Assembly (NCBI GenBank): GCA_029718625.1
Contig: CM056380.1
Span: forward strand, 102,882,479 to 102,946,478
DNA length: 64,000 nucleotides
Reading direction: 5' to 3'
DNA from: Synaphobranchus kaupii
Lineage: Eukaryota; Chordata; Actinopteri; Anguilliformes; Synaphobranchidae
Shown here: positions 10,767 to 24,349 of the stretch, one piece after another
Layout of the letters: every line of letters begins with the position of its first letter
Numbering within the stretch: position 1 is the stretch's first letter
Program-made: the position numbers and the translations under genes
The notes under the pieces: generated by a model
What the model was told of the DNA's origin: nothing
Database searches by the model: none
The model's input: the letters and a program-made list of their open reading frames with translations, nothing else

Positions 10767-13700
10767 TGAGAGGTCCTAGATTAGTATATCAGTGAAGGTG
10801 GAGTGTGAAGAGGTGTGTCCGTGTGGGTGGGCACGGTTCACTGTAGCTGGTTGCGTGCTGTAGCAACTGGGCTGCATTTATTTTTTTATCAATAATCAGT
10901 CAGTTATCTATTATTGGCATGGAGATTTGCATTAGTGGTGCATATAGAACATTCTAGTTCTATTTGTGTAGGTATTTATGGTCAATTTTTGTGACATCTT
11001 TCAGCTCCTTGGGGGGGGCCATGCCCCCCCTTAATCTACGCTCATGTCTTCATCTATAAAGATCCTTCATTTAAACACTATCCATGTACTGTAGGCATTT
11101 TCTGAACGTCCAACCCATCTTTATTGTACCAAATGCTTATTATTTTACTTGGAATTTAATTTAACAATACAAGGGGATTTATTTTTTTGTTTTATGTGTG
11201 TAATTCAGTGGCAGATAACTTGCAGGAATTATGTATTTATTGGGAGGTGTAGCTCACGCCTCACCATCTTGGTTTGACCCTCTCGTCTGACTTCTTCCAC
11301 ACCGCTCATTGTATTTTACAGTGTGAATTCAAATAAAGAAAAACGGAACAAAAACATGTAATAATGCAGGGTTACTGTCGTGCAAAAACCCGCTCGGCGT
11401 AAAAGGCATTTAAACGATCAGCAAAGCCGCTGTCAGTCAGCATCACAGCGGAGACGTTGAGCCTGGATGTCTGCGGGATCAAGTGAAGTCAAGAAAGATG
11501 GATGATAAGACACAGCCCCCCTTTTAACACGCCTTTCCTTTCAATTTACAACATTTTCTTGATCTTCGTCGAACAGGACAGCGGAGTCTATTGTACTTAT
11601 GATTCAGAATGAGGAAAGAGTAGTCATGCATAAAGTGTGAATGTCATCAAATAACCTCCTCTGCAGTAAGAAGTGCTGTTCTATTAATACAATGTTCTTT
11701 AAAGATTGATATGGGTGATATGGAGAGGTCATACTAGAAACCAATGCACTGAACCTGTAGGACTTTTCTTTACTACTGAGAGAAAGTGATGTAACTACAT
11801 TGTACAAGGCACACACAGTAATGAATGAAATTGCAGTGATAATATTCATTAACAACAGTAGTTGATTATTACTCACCAATGTTTGCACATATGATGCTAT
11901 ATGTTAAAGAATAAATACATTTTTTTACACTTTGTCATACACTATATAGAACCATATCTGTACACTTTAATGAGTAATAAATGAACTACACATTATTATA
12001 AAATATGCTAAATCATATAGAAACTTAGTAAAAAATAAGGTCATTATTTTATCAACGAGCTAAAATGTCGGTACAGACTTAATGGAGATAAATGATACTC
12101 TCACTTTCAATATTCAAAATTATTCTCCTGCTACACTATCTTAGAAGTCACATTAGACATTCTCTGCTTTTCTTTCAAAAAGGCCAAAATGCAGAAAAAA
12201 AAGCAATTAGGTTTTCAGAGGCTTTTCATTTACTTAAAAAGCCTTGGGCGTTTTGGTCAGTTCCAAGCGATCAGTCCTCAGCCTGTGATATTGCGGTGTT
12301 TTGGCTGCAGGACTGATTGGATTTCAATAAAACAAATCTCTTGTCTCTCAGGACAGTAAATCATGACGAACACTTTCAATGCTGCTCCGCGGTCCCATTT
12401 GATTTTACAGATTCATCTTCGAGCTGTGCGACTGCAGCTGTTTGACTACACTGCATTGTACGTGATGTGTGGCAGTAGTCGGCGTTTACAAGCAGATCCT
12501 ACCGTGAAATGATTAAAGCATATAATCCAATAATGTACTTCCATTTGAAGAAGCTACAACTAAAATACCACACTGGAAAGAAATGTATTTATGAACAGCT
12601 TTTGTCCCTGGAGACGGGACCTCTTCAGGTAATACATCCTACAGATACTGTAGTTCAGGCAATGTTATATGCACTCTGTAGACTCTTATATTATCTTAGC
12701 ACTTACTTGAGTCCCAGGTGCCTTTTCTTCCCTTCTGGGCTCATTCTTTTGTGCTGTGCATTAAAGATGTAAAGATGTAAAACGAGACCAGGGTTATACA
12801 CCGTTTAATATGATGGAATAGCAAAGGGAAACTACAGCCACGGTTAGTTTGTGATTTCCCTCCTGCATGGTTTACAAGGTTTTTTGTTTTGTTTTTACAA
12901 AGGATTGACACGGTAGAATAAAATATTGGTGCACTGAGCACATTTTCTTATTGCTAAAAGTATATATATGCCGCTGGAATTAATTTTAGGGAGTCAAGGT
13001 AAGCAGTGTTTGTGCAACTGCACAGCAAATTTAATTTGTTGACACTACCAGTATATGCTGTATTTCAGCGTCATATTATTTATATATGGACATTAATGAT
13101 ATGTTTAATGCAAAACTTGTATTAAAGAAAAAAAAAATGTGCATGATTATGGTTTCATATACTGTCCCATGAAGCAATTGTGAGTGCTTGTGCAGTGTAA
13201 AAGCAAGCTATAGCGGCAGAGCAATAGTCTCATCTGCTGTAGAATACGAACATTTAGAAGATATATTTTAGCCACTTGAATAATGGTATTTTGGTGATAA
13301 TTGTAGATGTGCTGCATCCTTTCCATTGCTTGTGTGCATTACTGCCACTTCCTGGCTTTACTATGGTCCTGTGTGGTCCCACCATTGGGAATACTTTTAA
13401 TTGAAGGCTTAATAAGAGCAACACAGCCCCACAACCAGTTTGGAATATCTCTGAGCACGGGGACTGTTGAATTATTAACAATGTTTTATGTTAGGGCTGG
13501 TAAACAACCGTGGGTTCCCATGCAGTTATTGTAAGGGTCAGGTTTGAGCAGCGGAACAGACAGCACGGTAAGGGGGTGCTTTCATCCTCGTAACACTTTG
13601 TAACGGCGGCACCGCACGGGGAATGTCTCGCATTTACAAGTGTTTTTGAAAGCGATACACGGCTCCGTTGGGTAAAATATTCACCGGGAGCTGCTCGTTT

Positions 13701-13971
13701 TATTTCCCTTCATTTGTTAAAATATACAGATGCTCAAAAAAACGGATGTGCCCCGAGTGGCATTGTTATTTCCTTTTACAGAGTTGAGATTAAAGTAAAG
13801 TTGGGAGACACAATGATTCAGCAATGACAACATTTTGTGGAGGGTTTTTCTGTTATTGAGTTTGTATGGTAAAACTGCACCGATGGTAAAAAATAATCAG
13901 TTAGATTTCATATAGTACAAAGATGTTATTTTTAACTGATATTACCCCCCCCAGTGCTGAAGAAAAGGACA
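10767..13971. other. gene-free stretch
   Basis: AT-rich DNA without a supportable gene. A short perfect inverted pair of G/C runs around 'gggggggccatgcccccc' lies near 11010-11030. Similar G/C-run motifs recur in the foldback elements at 30.5 and 48.3 kb. Open frames are short and on both strands. Confidence 0.4.
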
Positions 13972-15287
13972 CAGTGTTTCCCATTAATGTATTAAACTGT
14001 GGCGGCCCGCCACAATTTAATTTCTACCGCCAGTTTCAAATTGATCAAAAAAAGATATAAAAAATAAAAATTGTTGTATGTGCATACTTTAGCCCTGTCG
14101 CTTCGAAAAACGCCTCTCTGGCTCTCATCACTCGCTGCCCCTCCCGCCTAGGGTTGTCAAAAGTATCGATACTTCGATACTTTTCGATACCACGTGCTTA
14201 AAAACGATACGATCTCAACTTTATTAAAAAAAACAATATTAAATTAAATTTTTTATTTTTATTTTTTATTTGTATTAAATATTTGTGGGTCTTCAGTGCC
14301 TCTGGCTTCATTACGGCATTCTCTCCAGCAACGAACCCACCACGTGACTGAGTGAGTGAGTGACAGTGGCAGAGGCACAAGCACTAACAGGTACGATGAT
14401 GATCAGAAGGAGAGCGAGAGACAAAACACGCCAGTGGATGTCACTCAGAACAGCCAGCGACCCGTCACTGTTATTCAAGAAGCTAGCTAAAGTTAGCCAT
14501 GGCAAGTCCAGCTCCAGAACTAACGTTAGTCGAAAAAGAAAATAGTAGGAGTGCTGTTTGGCAATATTTTGCCTATGATGCAGAAGGAAAGGCGAAAGAT
14601 TTGCAAAAGCCGATTTACAAAAGGTGGTTCAAAACGGTGCCAACAAGAGGAGGGAACACTTCAAATTTGGCAAAGCATCTGAAGGCCCGGCACCCAGATC
14701 TCTCCAAAGAATTGAGAGAGATAATGTATAATTTAATAAGTGTGCAGTTATTGTCATGAATGACATTGCGATGTGATGCTGATGAGCTCAGAAAGTTTCC
14801 CCTGAGCGAGCTAACATTAGCAGCTATAACGTTAACGAGCCTAGCTTTTTTTTTTTTTCTTAGAGCAAGCTAGCATCTAACTAGATGGCTTGCTATGTTG
14901 TGTGTTGCTTAACGACACAAACTACATTAGCAAAAGTAAGGTAACGGGGTTGCATGAGCTGAGCTGACGACATAACGTTACACATTTATCCAAAATTAGT
15001 TTCAGCCAACGTTAGCTAACGTAAAATAGCTGCCTGATCTTGCGCATTGATTACTGCCAGTGATGTTGGACCTGACAGAAAGTTTTATTCATTTTGATTG
15101 TATAAAAATGCATGCAATGCATGCCTTGGAGAAGACAAAGAGGAAGAATCAAGCAAACATTTAATAGCCAGCCAATCATATTCCAATTCTTTCTTGTCAA
15201 TAGAAAAGTATTTATTGAACTTGTCTGACCCCAGACAGTTCAGGGGTCCACCCGCCACAATTTCAGAAAATCCTGTGGGAAACATTG
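13972..15287 (+). mobile_element. hAT-like DNA transposon, probably composite
   Basis: The ends are imperfect inverted repeats: the left begins CAGTGTTTCCCA, and the right read in reverse begins CAATGTTTCCCA. Both continue into sequence containing 'gtggcgg'. Inside, from about 14152, lies what looks like the left end of a second element (gggttgtcaaaagtatcgat...), followed by a BED-finger coding relic at 14499. No matching right end of the inner element is seen. The layout suggests one hAT-type element inserted in another, then decayed. The family assignment rests on the terminal bases and the BED domain. Confidence 0.6.
14499..14759 (+). pseudogene. BED zinc-finger N-terminal fragment of a hAT transposase
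   Basis: An 86-codon frame starts MASPAPELTLVEKENSRSAV. Residues about 18-67 follow the BED-finger pattern (SAVWQYFAYD near the start, then TRGGNTSNLAKHLKARHPDL). The two histidines of the finger (KHLKARH) remain, but the two cysteines expected in the preceding segment are replaced by other residues (KPIYKRWFKT), so zinc binding should be lost. The frame stops soon after the finger, and no catalytic RNase-H-like part or hAT dimerisation domain follows. In intact relatives this would be the DNA-binding first exon. It is a dead relic within the hAT-like element. Confidence 0.65.
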
Positions 15288-15587
15288 AGGACATCATTTA
15301 TAGCAAAATAATCAGTAACACAATTGTATTTTGCAAAACATGGCTGTGAACTAAACTAACTATACAATATAAGAATTGATGATAACTTTATGTCAAGATA
15401 GGCACATTATAATTTCAACATAAGTGTTACTTATCAGTGCAGTAGTACCATTAACGATATGAAACCTTTCAGAAAGTGAAAAAGGCTGTAATTGGTAAAA
15501 TTTCCTCTGACAGTAACAACCAGGAAGATTGACTCAACAGCAATGGCTAATGATATTTATCGGTGTTCCATATGCTGAGAAATGGAC

Positions 15588-15606
15588 GGGGGGGGGGGGG
15601 GGGGGG
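15588..15606 (+). repeat. poly-G run (19 G)
   Basis: An uninterrupted run of 19 guanines. Such runs are prone to length error in assembly and can form G-quadruplexes. Confidence 0.9.
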
Positions 15607-15928
15607 CTTTTTGGTCTAATTGTGTTCATTAAAGTAAGAATATTCAGAATGAGTCAGCCAGGTTGTTTCTCAAGAGAGGGATGTATTAAATTGGGAGGAA
15701 TTATACAGAAGTGTTTTTGTGCTGAAGGATCCAAGTGCACCCTTCTAATTTTTACTTAGACTTAAATCCACCCCTGCCCCTGCTCTGAATATCTAAATAT
15801 ATTTATGAATGCTTCCATGGAGGTGCAATGGTTCTGTATGCAAATAATGATGTAGTGCTTTTTCTCTGCCCCTATTAAGAAGTGAGAGAACTAAAGCTTT
15901 TAGTACGGAAGAGTACAAATTATGACTA

Positions 15929-16180
15929 GGGCCACCAGCTTCTTTCCTCTTGTTTTCTCACATGGTACTTCAGTCCTCCGCCAGCTAGAGGTCGCAATAG
16001 CCTCTTTGTCAAGACACTTCTCAAAAATGTAATCTAACCTTCTAATCTAATCTTCTCAACCTCAGTAATCTAAGTTGATAAAGTAATTGCCACTAAATTA
16101 AGCACAGATAATGATTGCCAGCGATGTTACAAGTTTTAAAAAAAAAAAATCTTAGAAGCCCATATTAAAAATGAGAGCAC
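15929..16180 (+). repeat. dispersed repeat R1, copy 1
   Basis: The block beginning 'ggccaccagc' and containing 'cttcagtcctccgcc', 'tagaggtcgcaatagcctct' and a later 'aaaaatgagagca' segment is repeated at 21843-22135 in the same orientation with about 15-20% divergence by eye. It has no coding potential. Its class is unknown; a non-autonomous DNA transposon is likely because no poly-A or SINE tail is seen. Confidence 0.65.
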
Positions 16181-16479
16181 TTACATAACATTTAACTTGC
16201 ACAAAAAGTTAAATAACAAAAATAATAAAAAAATAATGAGAAAAATCTCATCTTGAACTAGGGGGCCGAAAGTGCTCCAGTTTATTTACATTCGTTTAGT
16301 TTTTTTACGGTGAAATTTTCAATCAATCTGGCCACACAATATATCGTTTGACAGAGTTAAACCTCACACTTTCTATCTCTATAAACTATTTTACGATCCC
16401 AATGTTATAGCAACAACGGTTCCTTATTTTGTAACATGACACATAAAAAGCCTCAATCAAAACGATGACTCCGTACGTT

Positions 16480-16660
16480 CTTTGAGTTCTGGAAATGGGT
16501 GCTATGGTCAGACGAGACGAAAACCTTTGGCAATAAATACCAAAAATGGTATTGACCAGTGACCACAGAATCAAGGTTCTGCAATGGTCATCCCAGTCCC
16601 CTGACCTGAACCCCATTGGAAACCTGTGGGGTGAGCTGAAGAGGAAAAAAAAAAAAAGCA
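16480..16660 (+). pseudogene. Tc1/mariner transposase fragment with internal deletion
   Basis: Two pieces of a Tc1-like DDE transposase are fused. The first encodes LWSDET followed by NKYQKW, carrying an aspartate of the catalytic triad. The second encodes SQSPDLNPI and NLWGELKR, typical of the region between the second and third catalytic residues. Most of the protein between them is missing and the pieces are in different frames. The first piece closely resembles the relic at 49680-50453 on the other strand, so both probably come from one family. Confidence 0.75.
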
Positions 16661-16768
16661 AGGACCACAATTAAACTATACGTCTAATTTTTCCAAGCAT
16701 AGAAGACATTTCATGGACAGAATTTAGTCTTACACTTGTTGATGGTTGCTAATAATTCAGATGGGCAC

Positions 16769-17040
16769 ATTCAATTCAATTCAATTTTATTTGTATAGCG
16801 CTTTTTACAGAGAACTGTCACAAAGACGCTGCACAGGGAAACAGAAGGAAAATTGAGCAAAAAAACCAGGCCTTAGCCCCCAACCAGCAAAATGAGGTAA
16901 AAAACTCCCCGGTAGGGGAGAAAAAAACACTGAACAGTGGCGAGAAAAAACTCCCCAGTAGGAAGAAATCTCGGAAGGAACCTGGCTAGAGAGGGGGTGC
17001 CCATCCTTCGCTGGCCGTCCCGGTTTAGACTAAAGGTGGA
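16769..17040 (-). mobile_element. teleost interspersed repeat with (TTGAA)n tail
   Basis: It starts with attcaattcaattcaatttt followed by 'atttgtatagcgc', and later carries 'aaaaactcccc' repeats and 'cggaaggaacctggct'. I recognise this as a very common interspersed repeat in teleost genomes, read here from its 3' end, hence minus. It is probably a LINE- or SINE-derived 3' region; the exact family name is not certain. Confidence 0.6.
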
Positions 17041-20000
17041 CTGAATGGTAATAGTCAAATAGTATACATGTATTCATGAAAATGTATTCATGCTATGCTA
17101 AAACATGAAAATATTTGGTGTGTTGCTACAGTAACTACAAGTACCAAACATGACTTATTTATTTATCAATTTCACACCTTATTCACAATAAAATGGCATT
17201 CAGTCTTGCTGGAAATCAGTGGCTCTTGTTCAAGATAAAAGGTATTTCTGGTTGACCTGTGGCCACTCATTACACTGTATATGAGTGAAATACCAAACCT
17301 TTGTGTGTTCATTGGGTTTTTTAGTTTTTGTGTATAGAAGATATGTTTGAGAGAGCGAAATGCAGCTACACACATACACAGACAGTACTAGTCTGAAGAG
17401 CAATTTATAGTCTAAAAACAACAAAATTAGGGGAAGTGGACATTTCCCTCTCCTTCTGCCTCTCTCCTACTCTCTTTTCCCCTCTCCCCCCTCTCCTTCT
17501 GGTTACAATAACTAAATGACGATGATAATCCACCTGTATATAAAAAAATAGTTTGAGCCCATAAACTGTACTATTTAGTCATTTACCTTTAGAATCAGCT
17601 CTAAAAAAGACATAAACATAATTGGATTTGGTTTACAGTAATTGCTTGGTAAATTGGATTTTTGGCTTTAATTTGATTTCTTCTGTTTGATTGGGTCCTT
17701 GAATTTAAAATGTGTGTACGTTCAGTTATTTACTTACATGTACCTCTGGCAGTAATTACGTAAAACATTATTGTATCCCGGATATTGTTCATTTCCATTT
17801 TTGACTGTTTTGGCTGAGGAAATACATTTCTAGAAGCTTTGTCTTTTACCCACTCTAGCTGAGCGAGTAGTTATGTCCAGTGTTCTTCTAGATTGTTCTT
17901 CTTTTTTGTATATTTCTAGATGTCAAAAAGGCCCTCTTATGGGCAAACAAAAATGTTGAATTACATTGCACAATTTTTCACAATCAATGCATTCAAATAA
18001 ATATGTTATGTACTTTCATAACTTAAACCTCATTCTTCTAATTTACATTCAAAATGATTAAACTACCTATACCTTTTCTGGGCAACACCACACAGATGCA
18101 GTTATTCGAACATGCACTTATAGATTGATGCTCTAATCTTGTTAGTTGTATTGAAATGAAAAAACATGATTAATGTTTGCCTATGTTTAGTATGTGGGTT
18201 AGTTGCATTAAGAACTCTAACTTTCAGAGTGCAACCTGCCCTACATACATATGAACAAGGACACAAACCGCACAATGAAGGCGTTGGCATGCCAAATGAA
18301 CGAGCATGCTGGGCAAAGTTGGAGTTCTGGCTTTATGCATAGCATTTTAATTTCACCTCAGAGTTCATTTTTGAGACAGAAAATTATAAATAAATAAATA
18401 AATAAATGAAATGCCCATGAAAATGCAATTATGTTTTATTTTGTATATTATTTGGAGTTAAATAATGCAAGGCAATGCTCGACTGGATCATATTTGATAG
18501 AACTATTATGCACTTGGTGTGCTTGCAAAGGAGGGTTGAGTGGGCTGTTGGCATTTCTGCTGTGACATTAACAAATGATCTAGTTTTAAAAATTAATTGA
18601 TTCTAAACCTCTTTAACCTTATATTGATGTTGATGCTGTAGTTTGACCTCGGCAAAAAGGGCATTGCTGGTTCTGTACCCTCATTACATGGAGGTGAATT
18701 AATGCGCACGATTCTTGTTGTGCTGCCGGTATTGGATTCTGTAATGAAGGAACCACAGTGTGCGTTCTTCCGTCTGGTGCCCGCGTCATCACCGTGTGAA
18801 CAAGAATCTGGTTGGCCTGCTGATCAACCAGCAACATCACCCCCTGCTGTCGGCGCTGCGAGTGTTTTAAACCGTCCTTTGGTAAAGACTGGCAGGCAAA
18901 ACGTTTCGAGCATGAATACTGTTCAGACAATGGTGATAGAGATTGCCAGCGTCAATGACAGCCAACACTGATTATTGTCAGGGCGCGGTTGGAGGGAAGT
19001 GCGTGTTTTGACGCTTTGAAAAGGGCCAAAGATAAAATCTTGGCTAACTCGGAATGTGATTGGTCAATACACTTGTGTGACTCGCGAGTGCCATACGTAT
19101 CCCTTAGAAACCAGTGAATAATTAGCTTGCACTATGCAGACTGGTACCTTGTGGCTTTCATGCTAAATGAATTGGATTTAGTTGTTGCTGTTGTTTTTTT
19201 GTTTTTTTTGTTTTTACTTAGATTTTTGTAATTCATTATTCATGAAGCAACTAAAATAAATTGGAAAAGGCAGTGCTGTTGTGCAGGGGGCTTTTGTAAT
19301 AGAACAGACAAATAGCATATGAAGCATATGACTTACCTTGGGACAATACGAGAGGCAGCTGGGAGTTATAGGTGCTGAATTATACATTTTTAAGCACAGC
19401 TGTAATCGATATATACCTATCATTTGTGTACTGCTAACATTTAGTTTGTCTGACAGCATTTCCTTCTGTACTCTGGACACTGTGATGTTTATGGAACGTG
19501 TCCACCTGGATTTAATCAATAGTTGGCCTGAAATTGACTTAAAAATACAATGCGACCTGCTTTAAAACATAACTAGATTTAGAAATAACCTAGTTCTTCC
19601 TACATGAAAAATTGTAGGATCGAAGAGTTCCTTTTCAAATGCTGTTGAAATAGCAAAACACACTAATTATTTTAAACTCAGTTAAAACATGAAATATTCA
19701 TAGAATGCATACGCTGCTATTTTCAGTATAATACATTAGCTATTAAAATGCATTTTACTTTGAAAGCCGAATAACTTTGCTATGTGATTGCTGTTAATTT
19801 ATGTTTAAAAATTTTTTTATTTTGTAAATATTTTCTCGTTCTGCTATTTTGAAAGCACTCCGTTGCTAATAATACAACACTTGTTGATGTCGATCACCTC
19901 CTGTTGACATGTCTATTCCATGTGACTTTGTGAAGTGAAAAAACTAGATCTCTGTGCACTGCACAGTGTCAGCAAAAATCATGGTGAAGGAAGGAATGAG

Positions 20001-20384
20001 CACCTCAACACTTTCCTTTTATTTGAATTGTGCTTAACCACTACAGCTGTGCATAACTTTAAAAAGGGTACATGTGAAACAGAAGAGAAGAGTTAGCTAA
20101 TTCCTCAGTTCTACAGTCTAAACATTACTTGTGGCTAAACATTGGTGCATTAAAGTTGCTAATGAACATTGTTAAGGTAAAGTTTTTTTTTAGTTTTTAT
20201 TATAAAGAGAGTTTCGCAGAAACAAGTCTGAAATACACTTCTTTACACAGGGAAAAATTATTAAAAATTTAGAGGTAGTACAATTGAGGTCCTGCCTTTC
20301 AACGCAAAGAGCTGTCAACTGACTCATCGCTGTGCAAAGTTGTAAACATCATTGTATAAGCTTCTTTGGATTTACTTTAAGTGC
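17041..20384. other. gene-free stretch
   Basis: No gene is supportable. At 18619-18971 two overlapping frames on opposite strands (about 90-100 codons each) lie in a GC-richer patch. Neither has a recognisable domain, signal peptide or plausible splice context. A short (aaat)n tract lies near 18388-18408. Confidence 0.4.
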
Positions 20385-20515
20385 ACAGCAAAAAATGGTG
20401 GCATACATTTAACACCCTATGGTGTTTATATGAGACCGCGGTCTCATATAAACACCCTAGCGTGTTAAATGTACACCAGCAGTGTTAGATTTACACTGGC
20501 ATTTTTTTCTGTGTG
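20385..20515 (+). mobile_element. short palindromic MITE-like element
   Basis: A perfect 36-base palindrome occupies 20421-20456 with its centre at ccgcgg (20436-20441). Imperfect arms extend outwards through 'taacaccct' and 'tttaacac', and similar 'cagcaaaaaatg' and 'ggcatttttttctg' sequences stand near each end. The layout fits a small hairpin transposable element without coding capacity. No target duplication was identified. Confidence 0.55.
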
Positions 20516-21300
20516 TACTTTCTTGCTTGAGACTATGAATCCCTGAATGTCCTTATTCCTTATACTGTATATTCACATTTGCAAACCTGCCATTGTAAAG
20601 CCAGAAGGTCAACAGAAAAGTCTGTAAATATCTAAAATGTCATTGTACAAAAAAACCGCCTGGACCAATTGAAAAATAACTAAAATTAAAGTAATATTTT
20701 TTTTAAAAACCCAGAAAGTAAACTACCCTCCACACATTAGACAATGTAACATATCTGTAGCAGACATGTATCAAGGGCAGTCGATTCTTACTAGGTTCTT
20801 GTCACTCTGCTTTGTTTCAACCTGTTTCCAACCCAGTACAAAATAGAGCTTGGCTATTTATCAGGTTCCACAGCACTTATGACTGCATTTGATTTACAGA
20901 TTTTATGCAAATTGTGGAAGTTGCCTCTGTCTGCTCTAAAGGCTCCTGCTGCGGACAAGAAAAGGCAGTACAGTTTTAGAACTGTTCTCTGGGGCTTTCT
21001 TCGCAAATGTCAGGAGCAGCGTTCTTTTTTAATTGATCTAGAACGCGCTTCTCAATTATTCCGTCGCCCACTGTACAGAAGACGCAGCTTATTATTTAGT
21101 TGCAGTCCTGTGTTTTACTTTGAAATCTCTGACCTGTCTCCCACTCTGTTCTGATATGCATTATGGTGGTTATAATGTATAATGAGGACCTGATGCTGCA
21201 ATACTGTGTCTTGACGAAGTAATGGGACTTAAAAAGACAGGGAGAGCTTCGTCCATGAAGGTTACGTGAAACACAAAGAGCAAGCCTGCAGAAAAGGCGA

Positions 21301-21378
21301 CGGTCTCTCTCTCTCCCTCTCTCCCTCTCTCTCTCACTCTCTCTCTTTCTTTCTTTCTTTCTCGCTCTCTATCCCTCT
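21301..21378 (+). repeat. (CT)n/(TTTC)n low-complexity tract
   Basis: An interrupted pyrimidine tract of ctctct with a tttctttcttt segment. Confidence 0.9.
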
Positions 21379-21842
21379 CAGTGCAAGGCCTTGCTTAACA
21401 TTGCAAAGTCAGGGAAGCAAAATCAATCCTTGAGCCATCCTTTCTGATGCGTTCATTGTGCATGACCCTCTGAGCACTTGGGAATCCCTTTGTCCCATCC
21501 ATGGTTGCCTTCTTCTCCGCGAGTGACTGTCAGAGAAATGGCCTTGGCAAAACCTGGCACTTACTGCCCTGTGCCCTCGGCCACAAACCCATGGACATGG
21601 CAAACCTCCAGTCAGGGACCAAAAGAACAAACAGAGAGACTGCTGGTACTTTGTCTTGAGCCGCTCCAGTTCCACGGTAATATGCAACACACGTTACACC
21701 CTCTGCTACCACTGGCAGTACCAGGTCAAGCTAATGCAAGTGAAGTCTTGCACTTATAACCCAAGACATGGCTATGTCATGAATAACACTCTTAACAGGA
21801 AAAAAAAAAAATATATATATTTTCGCCTTTGTCTTGTACGTA

Positions 21843-22135
21843 CGGCCACCAATGTATTTCCCCTTGTTTTCTCACATGGCACTTCAGTCCTCCGCCAACT
21901 AGAGGTCGCAATAGCCTCTTTGTCAAGCCGCTTCAAAAAATGATCTCATTTGCACCACTTAAATCATTGAAGCCGATGAAGTAATCGCCACTATTTAAGC
22001 ACAGACGATGACACGTGTTAAATTCAGTTAGATTACTCGCTACTGTGGACATGCTGCAGTATGTTGTACAATCGTATGTTAGTTCTTGTTAGAAGCAGTT
22101 GGAAATGCCCACATTAAAAAATGAGAGCAAAAAAT
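21843..22135 (+). repeat. dispersed repeat R1, copy 2
   Basis: Second copy of the block at 15929-16180, sharing 'cttgttttctcacatgg', 'ggtcgcaatagcctctttgt', 'taagcacaga' and 'cacattaaaaaatgagagca'. It is about 40 bases longer than copy 1 because of indels. It has no coding potential. Confidence 0.65.
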
Positions 22136-22139
22136 AAAT

Positions 22140-24225
22140 ATTTTAAATAATCAATATTTTTTTAAATAAAAAAGAAAATCGTATTAGTAGTAAGAAAATA
22201 GTTTGCAGCTAAGGTATGTTAAAACAAAAAAGATAAATAAAAGTGGTGTATGTCATGTACAAAGTTCAGATGAAAACTGATTATATTTTATCATGGCCAG
22301 TTGTTTAACAGTCGCTTCTGTGATGTTTCTGTGATGTTTTTTTAAATGTTGTCTATTGTTATCTTCTTTGTGTAATTAATTGTTAAATTGCAAGTTGTGC
22401 AAAATAAATTCAATCCATCGGTATGCCAGGTTGGCTTGTTGTGGTTTTTGGTTTAACTGGTGTACGAGCCTACACCGGTATAGTTATCTCCACACCGTCA
22501 TTACCGGTATTTTGTAATTATGTTATGTAAATAAACTAAAAGTAAAACATTTATAAAAGTGCATTTGCAGAGCATCAATGTTAATGTTATTAAATAAATA
22601 TAAGCACATTATATAGCCTAAGGGTCCGTATCATTGATGAATGACAGCATTAAATGAGTTGGTGTTGGGAACACTGTTGTGGGTAGGTCTTCACTTCAGG
22701 TCATATGAGTAGATGTGTGATAGTCTGACATGTTGGAGAATTTCATTCCCAAAAAAATGTGACTTCTCAATTATGGCAGTCGGTGGCAGCTGCTAGGCTG
22801 AAAATTGACAGGGCAGAAAACTTCCACTTTAGCTCATTATTGGTTTTGATCCGTTTTTAATCGTTTTCCAATGGTGTCTTACAGTGAAGTAACACCGGTG
22901 TCAAAATAGTAACGCCGCAACACGCCTAGTACCAGGCAGATACTCGTTCGCTCAACGACATGCTTTTCAGCATTTAAACTGCCGTCCAGGTTCACATTCC
23001 TTCCTCTGACTCTCCCCATATTAGATCAACTATTTTTTTTGTTTTTTTTATTAAACGTCTCAATTAGAAACACGATTGTTTGTCACTTCACTGTACCATT
23101 GGGAAGCGCCTATGGGTGCCCCTGGAGGATAACCATGGAATTACTAGTTTAAATCCCAGCAGGTCATGTGATGGAAACAAACTGGTGGCCCTACTTAAAC
23201 GTACACTCATGTAAGGTTATGTATGTTATCACTGGATTAACAGTTGGGGTACTGGGTTACCGTTGGGTATTTTCTGTGACATACCTGGGATTTGTCCACT
23301 GTAGTATGCATTGATATGGCATTTTTTGGGGGGTTTCAAACAGTGTGCCATGGTACATTGTCCTTAATCCCCCTGCTCCTTTCTGTCAGTAATCACATAG
23401 ATTTTCTTTGGGAAAAGTAGGGAATTATTGCCAACCTATTGCCAAAACATATGCCAACGCACCAGGAAATGCGGGTTATATATCTAAACCAATTCTGGAC
23501 TACTGTAGGGCACACTAGTCAATGGGAAATTTGACTTGGGTTATACATCAACCATCGCAAATATTCCATTATGTGTTGTTGCAGGTTTACCGTGTCATAC
23601 AGCAAATTCTAAACCACTGAAAGCCTTTGATATAAGTGCCCTGGGGCAATGATCTTAATAGTGCAGGTACCTTGTGACCCTGGCAGAATATTAAACATTT
23701 TGCGCGGGTATAACTAATTTCTACATGCAGTGAATTGTTCTGTATTTGCTTAATTCCGTCAGTTTCATTAGAGAATTTTACCCCAAGGGACTTTCCATTA
23801 TTTATTTTATTTATAACTACTTCATGCGAATGAAAATGTGTTCAATAAATTACAAATACATTTTTTAAATGTTCCAATTTGAATAGGTTCAAGAGTCAAG
23901 GCAATGATCAAGGCATGCAGTGTACAGTGTACTTTTTTTAATGATGTAAAAGTAAAATGCTCACATTCACGAGCGTGCCTCTTGAGCTTGCTTATCGAGT
24001 AAACGTGCCACAAAAGCGACAGCCATTCATATTCCAGCAATGTCATAGCTGTTGAGACAAGCACATATGGGACTGAATTCAAATATGGTTGGTTTAGGGT
24101 CATGTCAAATGAAATTATTCTGTTCTGAGTTGCTAAGTGCGAATTCGGTCACAACACAATGCATAAATGTTGTGTTAACACGTCTCTTGTGTTTTAATGT
24201 ATTTAATGCGCCTCCTTGCTCTCTG
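22140..24225. other. gene-free stretch
   Basis: AT-rich sequence. I see no gene, RNA or clearly bounded repeat. Confidence 0.4.
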
Positions 24226-24229
24226 TTTC

Positions 24230-24249
24230 ATACTCACCCTCTCTTTCTC

Positions 24250-24291
<42 letters not shown>

Positions 24292-24314
24292 ACTCTCTCT
24301 CTCTCTCTCTCCCA

Positions 24315-24349
<35 letters not shown>

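Noticed and set aside
18619..18971. Overlapping frames of 103 (minus) and 89 (plus) codons
   Set aside because: Mutually antisense, no recognised family. The patch is GC-richer but not demonstrably coding.
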